DNA of 64,000 nt from VRUE01 sp963698085 (GCA_963698085.1 OY969122.1:2170001-2234000); one strand, 5' to 3'; shown: positions 16,251-23,852, counted from the stretch's first letter. Notes: generated from the sequence alone by a model not told the origin. Program-made: numbers and translations.

Positions 16251-17456
16251 TTGGAGATCGACATCGGTCGCGGCAAGAAGGGGAGGCGCGCCTACGGATT
16301 CGATGACATCGCGATCGTTCCGTCGCGCCGCACCCGCGATCCCGACGACATAGACATCAGCTGGACCCTCGGGCCCTACCGCTTCGAGTTGCCTCTCGTC
16401 GCCTCGGCGATGGACGGGGTGGTCAGCCCCGACACTGCCGTCCTGGTCAACCAGCTCGGCGGTCTCGGCGTGCTCAACCTGGAGGGGATCTGGACCCGCT
16501 TCGAGGACGCCGAGGAGCAGCTGGAGAAGGTCGCTGCCGCGCCCACCCACGAGGCGACCCGGATCATGCAGGAGATCTACAACGAGCCGGTCAAGCCAGA
16601 GCTGATCGGCAAGCGGGTCGCCGAGATCAAGGAGCGCGGCGCCGTCGCCTGCGGCTCGTTGACCCCGCAGAAGGTGCGCGAGCACTACGAGATCGCGGTC
16701 GAGGCCGGGATCGACATCCTCGTAATCCAGGGGACGGTGATCTCGGCCGAACACGTCTCGACCACGGTCGAGCCGCTGAACCTGAAGGAGTTCATCGCCG
16801 AAGTGCCGGTGCCGACGGTGGTCGGCGGTTGCGCCTCCTACTCAACCGGTTTGCACCTGATGAGGACCGGCGCTGTCGGCGTCCTCGTCGGCGTCGGTCC
16901 CGGTGCGGCCTGCACGACGCGCGGGGTGCTCGGAATCGGTGTGCCACAGGCGACCGCGATCGCCGACGTCGCCGCCGCCCGGGCCCAGCACATGCTCGAG
17001 ACCGGTGAATACGTCAACGTGATCGCCGATGGCGGCATGCGTACCGGTGGCGACGTCTCCAAGGCAATCGCCGTCGGCGCCGACTCGGTGATGGTCGGCT
17101 CGCCGCTCGCCCGGGCCAAGGAGGCGCCGGGCCGGGGCTTCCACTGGGGGATGGCGACCTTCCACCCCTCGCTGCCGCGTGGCACCCGCGTCTCGACCAA
17201 GCAGGACGGCACGATGGAGGAGATCCTGCTCGGGCCCGCCCAGGAGAACGACGGCACCTTCAACCTGATGGGGGCGCTGAAAACCTCGATGGCCACCACC
17301 GGCTACGAGGACATCCGCTCCTTCCAGCGGGCCGAGGTAATGGTTGCGCCGGCGCTGCAGAGCGAGGGGAAGAAACTGCAGAACGAGCAGTCGGTCGGCA
17401 TGGGATCGAATGGGCGGGCTGCCGTGTCCGCGGGGGTGGCGGTTTCGGATGACTGA
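16251..17456 (+). CDS. guaB3: GuaB3 family IMP dehydrogenase-related protein
   Basis: Actinobacterial GuaB3-type protein of the IMPDH/GMPR family (IMP to XMP, NAD-linked, in guanine nucleotide synthesis). It lacks the CBS pair of classical GuaB. Motifs: IGRGKKGRRAYGFDDIAIVP, LVASAMDGVVSP, and the catalytic loop GPGAACTTRGVLGIGVPQ with the active Cys. I chose the TTG at 16251, after GGAGGATCG (16240-16248); a longer frame from 15990 would overlap the kinase. Located immediately before guaA, which supports a GMP-synthesis role. Confidence 0.9.
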   Translation: MEIDIGRGKKGRRAYGFDDIAIVPSRRTRDPDDIDISWTLGPYRFELPLVASAMDGVVSPDTAVLVNQLGGLGVLNLEGIWTRFEDAEEQLEKVAAAPTHEATRIMQEIYNEPVKPELIGKRVAEIKERGAVACGSLTPQKVREHYEIAVEAGIDILVIQGTVISAEHVSTTVEPLNLKEFIAEVPVPTVVGGCASYSTGLHLMRTGAVGVLVGVGPGAACTTRGVLGIGVPQATAIADVAAARAQHMLETGEYVNVIADGGMRTGGDVSKAIAVGADSVMVGSPLARAKEAPGRGFHWGMATFHPSLPRGTRVSTKQDGTMEEILLGPAQENDGTFNLMGALKTSMATTGYEDIRSFQRAEVMVAPALQSEGKKLQNEQSVGMGSNGRAAVSAGVAVSDD

Positions 17457-17468
17457 TCGCGTCAGCCG

Positions 17469-17559
17469 GCGGGTCCTGTCGCGGCGGCCCTCCCCCATGT
17501 GCTCGGACGCGCTTCGCGCGCCCTCCGCTATGGGGGACCCCCGCCACCGCGCCACCCGC
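17469..17559 (+). repeat. Family E element, copy 2 (guaB3-guaA gap)
   Basis: Starts GCGGGTCCTGTCGCGG, ends CGCGCCACCCGC. The centre folds as TCCCCCAT pairing with ATGGGGGA around a second hairpin CGCGCTTCGCGCG. It fills the 113-nt gap between guaB3 (stop 17456) and guaA (GTG 17570) and could affect read-through between them. Confidence 0.8.
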
Positions 17560-17569
17560 CGGTAGGGAC

Positions 17570-19171
17570 GTGAGCGAAGGACTCCTCAAAACCGAGACCC
17601 CCGAGGCGGCGGCGAGCGGGTCCGATGGGACCCATGCTGTCGAGGAGGTTCTCGTCCTCGATTTCGGCGGGCAGTACTCGCAGCTGATTGCGAGGCGCAT
17701 ACGCGAATGCGGTGTGTTTGCCGAGCTGCTGCCCGCCACCGTGTCTGCAGAGTCAATTCAGGAGCGGAAGCCGAAGGCCTTGGTGCTCTCTGGTGGGCCG
17801 GCGTCGGTCTATGAGCCCGGGGCGCCGGAGTTTCCGGTGCAGTTGCTCGATCTGGGGATTCCGATGCTGGGGATCTGTTACGGGATGCAGGCGATGGTCC
17901 AGGCGTTGGGCGGCAAGGTCGAAGGGGCGGAGTCGGGGGAGTTCGGGCGGGCTGAGTTGACGCTGCGCAACAGCGGCGGCCGGCTGCTCGGTGGGTTGCC
18001 GGAGGAGCAGAGCTGCTGGATGAGCCACCGCGACGCGGTATTCGAGCCGCCGCCCGGGTTCGCCGCGCTTGCTTCGACGCCGGCCTCGCCGGTCGCCGCC
18101 TGCGAGGCGCCCGACCGCGGCCTCTACGGCATCCAGTTCCACCCCGAGGTCGTCCACACGCCCTACGGGACCGAGGTTCTGACCCGTTTCCTGCGCGAGA
18201 TCGCCGCTTGCGAGGAGCAGTGGTCGGCGGAGTCGGTGATCGCCGAACAGATCGCCGCGATCCAGACCCAGGTGGGCGACGGTCGCGTGATCTGCGGGCT
18301 ATCCGGCGGCGTCGATTCCTCTGTCGCAGCATTGCTCGTCCACCGTGCAATCGGCGAGCAGCTGACCTGTGTCTTTGTCGACCACGGCCTGATGCGACTG
18401 AACGAGGCCGAGCAGGTGGTCGAGGCCTTCGGCCAGTTCGGCATCCCGCTCGTCCACGTCGACGCCGAGGAGCGCTTCCTCGCCCGGCTCGCCGGCGTCG
18501 ACGAGCCGGAGCGCAAGCGCAAGATCATCGGCGAGGAGTTCATCCGCGTTTTCGAGGAGGAGGCGGCGAAGCTCGAGGACGCTGCCTATCTCGTCCAGGG
18601 CACCCTCTACTCGGATGTGATCGAGTCCGGCGGCAGCGACGCCGCCGACACGATCAAGTCCCACCACAACGTCGGCGGCCTTCCCGACGACCTCGAGTTC
18701 GAGCTGGTCGAGCCGCTGCGGATGCTCTTCAAGGACGAGGTGCGGGCGGTCGGCGCCGAGCTGGGACTGCCCGAACGGATGGTCTGGCGCCAGCCCTTCC
18801 CCGGGCCCGGCCTGGCGATCCGCATCGTCGGCGGCGAGGTGACGAAGGAGCGGCTCGACATCCTGCGCGCCGCCGACGCGATCTTGCAGGAGGAGATCAG
18901 GGCCGCCGAGCTCTACCGCCAGCTCTGGCAGTCCTTCTGCGTGCTGCCCGTCGTGCGCTCGGTCGGCGTCCAGGGCGACGGTCGCACCTACGCCTACCCG
19001 ATCGTGATCCGTGCCGTCACCTCCGACGACGCGATGACCGCCGACTGGGCCCGCCTGCCCTACGACCTGCTCGAGCGCGTCTCCAATCGGATCATCAACG
19101 AGATCCAAGACGTCAACCGCGTAGCGCTCGACATCTCCTCGAAGCCCCCGGCCACCATCGAGTGGGAGTAG
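17570..19171 (+). CDS. guaA: GMP synthase (glutamine-hydrolysing)
   Basis: Converts XMP to GMP using ATP and glutamine. Class I amidotransferase domain (about residues 25-220) with VLVLDFGGQYSQLIARRIRE, the nucleophile loop MLGICYGMQAM (Cys) and FHPEVVHTPYG (His/Glu). The PP-loop ATP pyrophosphatase domain reads ICGLSGGVDSSVAALLVH. The C-terminal dimerisation domain ends DISSKPPATIEWE, a signature of the family. Full length at 533 aa from GTG. A family A palindrome follows the stop directly. Confidence 0.97.
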   Translation: MSEGLLKTETPEAAASGSDGTHAVEEVLVLDFGGQYSQLIARRIRECGVFAELLPATVSAESIQERKPKALVLSGGPASVYEPGAPEFPVQLLDLGIPMLGICYGMQAMVQALGGKVEGAESGEFGRAELTLRNSGGRLLGGLPEEQSCWMSHRDAVFEPPPGFAALASTPASPVAACEAPDRGLYGIQFHPEVVHTPYGTEVLTRFLREIAACEEQWSAESVIAEQIAAIQTQVGDGRVICGLSGGVDSSVAALLVHRAIGEQLTCVFVDHGLMRLNEAEQVVEAFGQFGIPLVHVDAEERFLARLAGVDEPERKRKIIGEEFIRVFEEEAAKLEDAAYLVQGTLYSDVIESGGSDAADTIKSHHNVGGLPDDLEFELVEPLRMLFKDEVRAVGAELGLPERMVWRQPFPGPGLAIRIVGGEVTKERLDILRAADAILQEEIRAAELYRQLWQSFCVLPVVRSVGVQGDGRTYAYPIVIRAVTSDDAMTADWARLPYDLLERVSNRIINEIQDVNRVALDISSKPPATIEWE

Positions 19172-19176
19172 GCCCA

Positions 19177-19232
19177 CCGGACGTGCCGGTGGAGAGAGGT
19201 CATATATGGCCTCTTAGCACCGGCACGTCCGG
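19177..19232. repeat. Family A palindromic element, copy 2 (after guaA)
   Basis: Outer 15-nt perfect arms CCGGACGTGCCGGTG (19177-19191) and its complement (19218-19232), with inner AGAGGTCAT/ATGGCCTCT pairing around TATA. It lies between the guaA stop (19171) and the start of the next gene (19242) and could form a strong hairpin. Related to the 50-bp palindrome at 2025-2074. Confidence 0.85.
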
Positions 19233-19241
19233 CTAGCGCCG

Positions 19242-20102
19242 ATGCCGTCCTTTCCCGTCTCGATAGCGATGCTCAGTCTCTTCCAGGCGGTATTGGTCGC
19301 GCTGCCGCGCGCCCGTCCGCCGTTCGCCTGGATGCCCAACAGCCCCTGGTGGGCGATCGTGCCGGGGGCTTCGATCATCCTCGTCGTCTTCGGTATCGAG
19401 GTGGCGCCGGACTCGGCCGATGCGCTGACCTGGCTGGCGCTGTTGAGCGTGCCACCGCTGGCGGCGTTCGCGCTCGGCTGGCTCGTCCACGGCACCGCAC
19501 CCGCCTGGGCTCTGCTTGCTCTGCCGCTGTTCGCGCTCGCCTGGGCGTCTCAGGAGTCGCTGGCGGGGGAGACGGCCGCGACGCTCCTCTCCGGCCTCGC
19601 CTGCATCGCGCTCGGCTGGCTGCTCGTCTCGGTCGTCCCCGCGCACTGGTTGCGCTGGGGGATCTACGCGATGGCGGCGATCGACGCCGCGCTCGTTGCC
19701 GCGGAGCTGCTGCAGGACCCAAGCGCGGTGCTCAGCGCCGCCGCTCCAGCGGACCTGCCCCGCCTTCAGGTGCTCGACTTCGGCTCCGCCCGAATGGGCT
19801 TCGGCGACGCCTTCCTCGCCGCAACGGTTGGCTGCCTGCTCGCCCTCCCCGCCGATGGGCCGAAAAGTGGACTCCGGCTCCACATTTCGGCCCATCGGCA
19901 GCTGTTCGGTGCTGCACTGGTGGCGGTTCTTGGGTTGGCCTTCGACCTGCTCTTCTTTGCCCTCGACACCCTGCCGGCGACGGTCCCAGTCGCCCTCGCC
20001 CTGGTGCTCACCCAGCGCTTCGCCTCAGTGCGGGTGACCGACGAGGGTGATCGCGTAAATGCCCGCGAAGCCGGCGATCGTCAGGGCGACGCGGAGCCAT
20101 GA
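19242..20102 (+). CDS. Polytopic membrane protein, possible GxGD-type
   Basis: A 286-aa protein with about seven to eight hydrophobic helices. I do not recognise the family with confidence. One helix carries AAIDAALVAAELL, a later one ARMGFGDAFLAATVG, and a final one TLPATVPVALALVL. Asp, GxGD and PxAL in successive helices recall the presenilin/signal-peptide-peptidase (A22) arrangement, though the first motif lacks the usual Tyr-Asp. Residues about 204-220, between two helices, are encoded by a family C palindrome. The last ~25 codons overlap the convergent ZIP gene by 78 nt, so the true C-terminus may be dispensable. Confidence 0.6.
   Translation: MPSFPVSIAMLSLFQAVLVALPRARPPFAWMPNSPWWAIVPGASIILVVFGIEVAPDSADALTWLALLSVPPLAAFALGWLVHGTAPAWALLALPLFALAWASQESLAGETAATLLSGLACIALGWLLVSVVPAHWLRWGIYAMAAIDAALVAAELLQDPSAVLSAAAPADLPRLQVLDFGSARMGFGDAFLAATVGCLLALPADGPKSGLRLHISAHRQLFGAALVAVLGLAFDLLFFALDTLPATVPVALALVLTQRFASVRVTDEGDRVNAREAGDRQGDAEP
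19851..19899. repeat. Family C palindromic element, copy 1 (inside the membrane protein gene)
   Basis: 21-nt arms (19851-19871, 19879-19899; one mismatch) beginning GCCGATGGGCCGAAAAGTGG around the loop CTCCGGC. It is read in frame as a hydrophilic loop (ADGPKSGLRLHISAHRQ). Copy 2 is at 35941-35989. Confidence 0.88.
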
Positions 20103-20762
20103 GCCCTTGCCGTCGTGCTCGTGGGCATGGGCGGCGGGCAGCAGGTCGGTGGCGCCCATGTAGAGGAAGAAGCCGGCGTAGACGGCAAGGAAGTAGCCGA
20201 GGGTCACCTCGGAGACCGAGATCAGCGAGCCGACGGCTGCCCCCGCCAGGGGCGCTAGTGCGTCGATCCGCAGCCAGCGCTTCGCCCGCGAGACATCGCC
20301 GGACTGGCTGAGCACGAAGCTGACCGTGTTGAGGCCGTCGGCGAAGCCGTGGCCGACCACCGCCAAGAGGACGAGCAGGCCGGTCTCGGCGTTGACGCTG
20401 AAGGCGATGCCGATGCCGACGCCGTCGGTGAAGGTGTGCAGCGAGAGGCCCAACGCGCCCAGCACCCCGACCCGGCCGTGCGAGCGCGCCTGCTCGGGGT
20501 CATCGCGGTGGTGGAGGACCAGCACCCGCTCGAGCAGGAAGAAGCCGACGAAGCCAAGCGCGACCAGCGGCACCGCGTCGTGGGCCTCGCCGATGCTCTC
20601 GATCGCCTCGGGCAGTACCTCGAGCAGGGCGACGGCGACGACGATGCCGCCGCTGAGCGCGATTACGGTCGGCAGCGAGTGATGCAGTCGCAGCGCCGTT
20701 GCACCGCCGGCGGCGATTGCCAGCACGGCCAGCCCCGCCAGCGGTATCGCGACCTCAGGCAT
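20025..20762 (-). CDS. ZIP family metal transporter
   Basis: Probable zinc importer, 245 aa with about eight helices. The helix IV site reads LGLSLHTFTDGVGIGIAF and the helix V site VVGHGFADGLNTVSF; these H/D-containing motifs correspond to the ZIP binuclear metal centre (family form HNxxDG / HExxxE, here variant). A His-rich loop HAHEHDGKGS precedes the last helix, and LHHRDDPEQ lies in the long cytoplasmic loop. I chose the ATG at 20762, whose codon lies within the last 8 nt of the fur gene. The coupling to the regulator suggests zinc-responsive expression. Confidence 0.88.
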   Translation of the reverse strand: MPEVAIPLAGLAVLAIAAGGATALRLHHSLPTVIALSGGIVVAVALLEVLPEAIESIGEAHDAVPLVALGFVGFFLLERVLVLHHRDDPEQARSHGRVGVLGALGLSLHTFTDGVGIGIAFSVNAETGLLVLLAVVGHGFADGLNTVSFVLSQSGDVSRAKRWLRIDALAPLAGAAVGSLISVSEVTLGYFLAVYAGFFLYMGATDLLPAAHAHEHDGKGSWLRVALTIAGFAGIYAITLVGHPH

Positions 20763-21174
20763 CGGCGGCGCAGGTCGTGCAGGTCCCGCGCAGCACCACG
20801 TCGTGGGCGGCGACCTCGAACTCGGCAGCGCAGCCGATCCGCTCGATCTCCCTCTCAAGCGCATCGCTGACGAAGGGGAACAGGCGGCCGCAGTCCTCGC
20901 AGACCAGGTGGTGGTGATGCTGGTCGGCGTCTACCCGCTCGTAACCGGCGGCATCGCCTCCGATCTCGACTCGCTGAACGAGGTGGAGCTTTTCGAGCTG
21001 GTCGAGGGTTCGGTAGACCGTGGCCCGGCTGACCGACGCGAGCCGCCGGTCGATCTCCAGCGCGGTGAGGGCACAGCTCTCGCCAGCGAGCAGCTCGACG
21101 ATCTTGCGGCGCGAGGAGCCAGTGCGGTAGCCGGCACCGTCGAGGCGCTGCATCGCTGTTTCGGCCCAGCCCAC
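20755..21174 (-). CDS. Fur family regulator, probably Zur
   Basis: Metal-dependent repressor. N-terminal winged helix (RTGSSRRKIVELLAGES, then SRATVYRTLDQLEKLHLVQRV with the recognition helix). The metal-sensing part has HHHHLVCEDCGRLFPF, a His cluster followed by CxxC, and a second CTTC near the C-terminus, together the structural zinc site. Product is 139 aa from GTG 21174; ATG 21153 would give 132 aa. It overlaps the ZIP gene by 8 nt, so Zur is the best guess. A 15-bp Fur-type box lies just upstream. Confidence 0.88.
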   Translation of the reverse strand: MGWAETAMQRLDGAGYRTGSSRRKIVELLAGESCALTALEIDRRLASVSRATVYRTLDQLEKLHLVQRVEIGGDAAGYERVDADQHHHHLVCEDCGRLFPFVSDALEREIERIGCAAEFEVAAHDVVLRGTCTTCAADA

Positions 21175-21195
21175 GGCCGTGAACGTATCAGATAA

Positions 21196-21210
21196 TGAGA
21201 CTCGTTCTCA
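21196..21210. promoter_or_regulatory. Fur/Zur-type operator
   Basis: The 15-mer TGAGACTCGTTCTCA has 7-1-7 dyad symmetry with TGAGA/TCTCA ends. It resembles the actinobacterial Zur box TGAAAATGATTTTCA and lies 22 nt upstream of the fur start, in an AT-richer patch (GATAATGAGA). It probably mediates autoregulation of fur-ZIP by zinc. Confidence 0.6.
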
Positions 21211-21238
21211 AAGCAGGAGAAGCTTCGCGCATCGCGGC

Positions 21239-22201
21239 CTAACTGTAGGCGTCCCAGCGCTGGAGGTAGGGCAGCGGGTCGACCGGGGCGCCGCCCTCGT
21301 ACCAGCCGGGCGCGGTCCAGATCTCGAAGTGGAGATGACAGCCGGCCGCGTTGCCGGTTTCGCCGACCAGCCCGATCGGCTGGCCGGTGCGGACAACGTC
21401 ACCCACCCGCAGCGGTGAGGGTTCGAGCAGGTGCATGTAGGCAGTGTCGAAGCCGGTTCCCTTGCCATCAATCACCACGTAGTTGCCGGCGGACCCCTGG
21501 TAGCCGGAGTAGCGGACCCGTCCGCCGCGAGCGGCGACCAGAGGCACCCCGCATTTGGCCATCACGTCTTGCCCCTGATGAGTGTGGCCGGTGCGGCCGG
21601 CGCCGAAGCGTGCCCCAGAGCTGCCGAAGTCGTGGGGCCCGAGGACAGGGAAGGCATAGCCGTATAGGTCGAAGCTGAGAGCGAACGGCTCGCCACTGGA
21701 GGAGGTCGCCGAGCGTGACCGCCGCGCCGCCGGCCCGCCGCTCTGGGGGACGATTCGGAAGGAGTAGTGGCCGTTGGCGGCCGGGCGCTTGTCGCTACGC
21801 GTCCCGTCCCAGCGGATGCTGTTGGCGGCGTTCGGCGCCACGTCGTTGCGGAAGAAGCTCTTCACCGTTTCGCCCACCTCGTCGACCACGTCGATCCGCA
21901 GGTCGTTCTGAGCCTGGTCGCTATCGATCGAGTAGGTCAGCCGCGGGTAGCGGACGCCGTAGTAGAAGGACTTCCGCGGCGAGGTGGTCGCCGAGAGCAG
22001 CGTCAGGGTGGTGCCCGCGCTGGGAGCGGCGTCGGGCGCGCCGCCACGGCTCGGCGGTGGGGGTGGGCTGCCGGCCGGCGTTGGAGCGCCACCGGTGAGG
22101 GCCGAGGCAGGGGAGGCGAAGCAGGCCATCAAGGCCGCCATCACGACTATCGATATCGATCCACCAAGCCAAGGCCCGGCGCCAGCTCTGCTGCGTGCCA
22201 C
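21239..22201 (-). CDS. Secreted M23 family metallopeptidase
   Basis: Probable peptidoglycan endopeptidase, 320 aa. Signal peptide with the hydrophobic core SIVVMAALMACFASPASA, a Pro-rich linker, a beta-sandwich-like domain (about residues 65-160, with SIRWDGTRSDKRPAANGHYSF, a FlgD-like motif), and the LytM/M23 domain (about 190-315). Zinc ligands: HTHQGQD (H and D) and CHLHFE. A GTG start follows AGAGAGG. Upstream sits a c-di-AMP riboswitch, which controls such wall hydrolases in actinobacteria, so high c-di-AMP should lower its expression. Confidence 0.92.
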   Translation of the reverse strand: MARSRAGAGPWLGGSISIVVMAALMACFASPASALTGGAPTPAGSPPPPPSRGGAPDAAPSAGTTLTLLSATTSPRKSFYYGVRYPRLTYSIDSDQAQNDLRIDVVDEVGETVKSFFRNDVAPNAANSIRWDGTRSDKRPAANGHYSFRIVPQSGGPAARRSRSATSSSGEPFALSFDLYGYAFPVLGPHDFGSSGARFGAGRTGHTHQGQDVMAKCGVPLVAARGGRVRYSGYQGSAGNYVVIDGKGTGFDTAYMHLLEPSPLRVGDVVRTGQPIGLVGETGNAAGCHLHFEIWTAPGWYEGGAPVDPLPYLQRWDAYS

Positions 22202-22215
22202 GTGCCCTCTCTTTC

Positions 22216-22364
22216 GTTCGCCTGCGGAGTTAGCTGTCGGGCTCGCGCTGAAAGAGATGCGCTACGGACCGTTCTTCGTCCGATTCGCCCCTGGGACCTG
22301 CTTCGATCCCTACGGTTCCTCCGCTCCCGCCCGCTGTGCGGCCGGGATTCGGCTATTGCTGGCG
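22216..22364 (-). ncRNA. c-di-AMP riboswitch (ydaO/yuaA type)
   Basis: Reading the minus strand from about 22364, the leader contains CGCGCC, AGCCGAATCC, GGAGGAACCGTAGG, GGGGCGAATC, and the highly conserved 3' block AGCCCGACAGCTAACTCCGC followed by AGGCG. These match the ordered conserved elements of the ydaO/yuaA c-di-AMP riboswitch as found upstream of actinobacterial rpf and M23 genes. It ends about 15 nt before the M23 start codon, which suits control of initiation or attenuation. Confidence 0.88.
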
Positions 22365-22365
22365 C

Positions 22366-22378
22366 GGCAGTATAAACA
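22366..22378. promoter_or_regulatory. Overlapping divergent -10 boxes for rplM and the M23 riboswitch
   Basis: The sequence CAGTATAAAC contains TATACT on the minus strand (22369-22374), which places transcription start close to the 5' end of the riboswitch. On the plus strand TATAAA (22371-22376) is a possible -10 for the rplM-rpsI leader. One AT-rich spot thus may serve both directions. Confidence 0.5.
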
Positions 22379-22437
22379 GCAGCCCGGTCATAGGTGGGCA
22401 CATGCACGCAACTTGGGATGACGGCTATCATCCCGGA

Positions 22438-22460
22438 GCCGCTGGGGCCTCCCCGCGGCT
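22438..22460 (+). promoter_or_regulatory. Hairpin immediately before rplM
   Basis: GCCGCTGGGG and CCCCGCGGC pair around CCT, followed by TTTTCTCT, ending only 9 nt from the rplM ATG at 22469. It looks like an attenuator or an L13-binding autoregulatory leader. No Shine-Dalgarno separates it from the start codon. The leader from the -10 at 22371 is roughly 85 nt. Confidence 0.45.
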
Positions 22461-22468
22461 TTTCTCTG

Positions 22469-22900
22469 ATGAAGACCTACGTCGCCAAACCGTCCGACCG
22501 CCAGCGAGACTGGCTCGTCGTCGATGCCGAGGGCCAGACCCTGGGCCGGTTGGCGACGCGGATCGCCGATGCTTTGCGCGGCAAGCGCAAGCCCGAGTAC
22601 ACCCCGCACGTCGATACCGGCGACTTCGTCGTCGTCATCAACGCGGAGAAGATCCAGGTGACCGGGAAAAAGATGGAGCAGAAGACCTACTGGCGCCACA
22701 GCGGCTACCCGGGCGGGATCAAGTCCCGCACCCTGGCCGAGATGCTCGACCGCCGCCCCGAGGAGGTGATCCGCAAGGCGGTGAAGGGGATGCTCCCCCG
22801 CAACCGCCTCGCCCGTAAGCAGCTGACCAAGCTCAAGGTCTACGCCGGGCCGGATCATCCGCACGCGGCGCAGAAACCACAGCCGATGGAGATCAAGTGA
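22469..22900 (+). CDS. rplM: 50S ribosomal protein L13
   Basis: Large-subunit assembly protein, 143 aa. It starts MKTYVAKPSDRQRDWLVVDA and contains GQTLGRLATRIADALRGK, GDFVVVINAEKI, KTYWRHSGYPGG and the basic MLPRNRLARKQL, all family-typical. An in-frame GTG at 22394 would add 25 residues translated from the hairpin region; I prefer 22469 because the family starts there. The TGA overlaps the ATG of rpsI (TGATG). Confidence 0.96.
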   Translation: MKTYVAKPSDRQRDWLVVDAEGQTLGRLATRIADALRGKRKPEYTPHVDTGDFVVVINAEKIQVTGKKMEQKTYWRHSGYPGGIKSRTLAEMLDRRPEEVIRKAVKGMLPRNRLARKQLTKLKVYAGPDHPHAAQKPQPMEIK

Positions 22901-23718
22901 TGGCAGACGAGCCCAAAGACGTCGACGTGCAGGACGAAGAGCCTCAGGCCGCGGGTCCTGTCGCGGAGGAGGACTCCTCGTCCTCGCAGGCTGCGGGCGA
23001 GGAGCCCATCTCCACGCCACCCACGGCAGATGCGCCTGACGCTGACGCCGAGAATCAGGCGCCCGTGGAGGAATCAGCTGAGTCTCCTGTTGCTGAGCAG
23101 GAGGAGGAGCCCGAGCCCGAGGCAGCGCCTGTCGAGAAGAAGAAAGACGCTATTCCCGGGGCTGACCTGGAGCCGATTGCGGTTGAGTCTGACGAGCGGC
23201 CGCTGAGTGCTGAGGAGCAAGCGCGGCGTGAAGCTGAGGAAGAGGAGCAGCGGGCTCGCGAGGCGGCGCTCGTCGGCGACTCCGACGAGGAGGAGCAGGC
23301 GGCAAGCCGCGCACCGGCCAAGCTGGAGGGAGATTCCCGCTTCCTGGCGACGGGCAAACGCAAGAACGCGATCGCCCGAGTCACCCTGCTCTCCGGGAGC
23401 GGCAAGATCGAGATCAACGGCCGCCCGATCGAAGAGTTCTTTCCCCGTCCGCTACACCAGACGACGGCAGCCCAGCCGCTCGTGATCACCGGGTACGAGA
23501 GCAGCGTCGACGTCCGCGTCCGCGTCCACGGCGGCGGCGTCAGCGGGCAGGCCGGAGCCGTCCGTCACGGCATCGCACGGGCGCTGATCGAGGTCGATCC
23601 CGAGCTGCGCGGTGAGCTCAAGCGGCGCGGCTTCCTCACCCGCGACGCACGTGCCAAGGAGCGGCGCAAGGCCGGCCTCAAGAAGGCCCGCAAGCGGCCG
23701 CAGTTCTCGAAGCGTTGA
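22900..23718 (+). CDS. rpsI: 30S ribosomal protein S9 with long acidic N-terminal extension
   Basis: The C-terminal ~130 residues are ordinary S9: RFLATGKRKNAIARVTLL, GRPIEEFFPRP, VRVHGGGVSGQAGAVRHGIARAL, and the tail KARKRPQFSKR that reaches the P-site tRNA. Before this lie about 145 residues very rich in Glu, Asp, Ala and Pro (EEEPEPEAAPVEKKKD, AEEEEQRAREA), with low complexity. Actinobacterial S9 often has a short extension, but not usually one this long. Part of it (about residues 18-43) is a family E repeat translated in frame. Confidence 0.95.
   Translation: MADEPKDVDVQDEEPQAAGPVAEEDSSSSQAAGEEPISTPPTADAPDADAENQAPVEESAESPVAEQEEEPEPEAAPVEKKKDAIPGADLEPIAVESDERPLSAEEQARREAEEEEQRAREAALVGDSDEEEQAASRAPAKLEGDSRFLATGKRKNAIARVTLLSGSGKIEINGRPIEEFFPRPLHQTTAAQPLVITGYESSVDVRVRVHGGGVSGQAGAVRHGIARALIEVDPELRGELKRRGFLTRDARAKERRKAGLKKARKRPQFSKR
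22951..23026 (+). repeat. Family E element, copy 3 (in rpsI extension)
   Basis: Starts GCGGGTCCTGTCGCGG and ends CGCCACCCACGGCA, with an inner hairpin GAGGAGGA/TCCTCGTCCTC. It is translated in the same frame as copy 1 (AGPVAEED, then ISTPPTADAP), so two unrelated proteins share this peptide pattern. Confidence 0.75.
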
Positions 23719-23735
23719 GGCGGCTGCAAATCTGC

Positions 23736-23821
23736 GTCTGGCGGTGTCCTCGGTCGGTCGGATCGGGTCACGCACTGGACAGTGCGCTCCCCTCACCGCC
23801 CTCCCTGCGTCCTTGCCAGAC
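23736..23821 (+). repeat. Family F element, copy 1 (rpsI-glmM gap)
   Basis: Terminal inverted repeats GTCTGGC and GCCAGAC; conserved inner segments GTCCTCGGTCG, CGGGTCACGCACT, AGTGCGCTCCCCTCAC and CTCCCTGCGTCCTTG. A small hairpin GCACTGGACAGTGC sits in the middle. It occupies most of the 134-nt gap between rpsI and glmM. Copies 2 and 3 are at 34696 and 54363. Confidence 0.85.
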
Positions 23822-23852
23822 TTGATTTTCGCTCGCCTCAACGCCTCGATCC

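Noticed and set aside
15990..17456. Longer start for guaB3
   Set aside because: It would overlap the kinase by more than 200 nt and add no family sequence; TTG 16251 has a good ribosome site.
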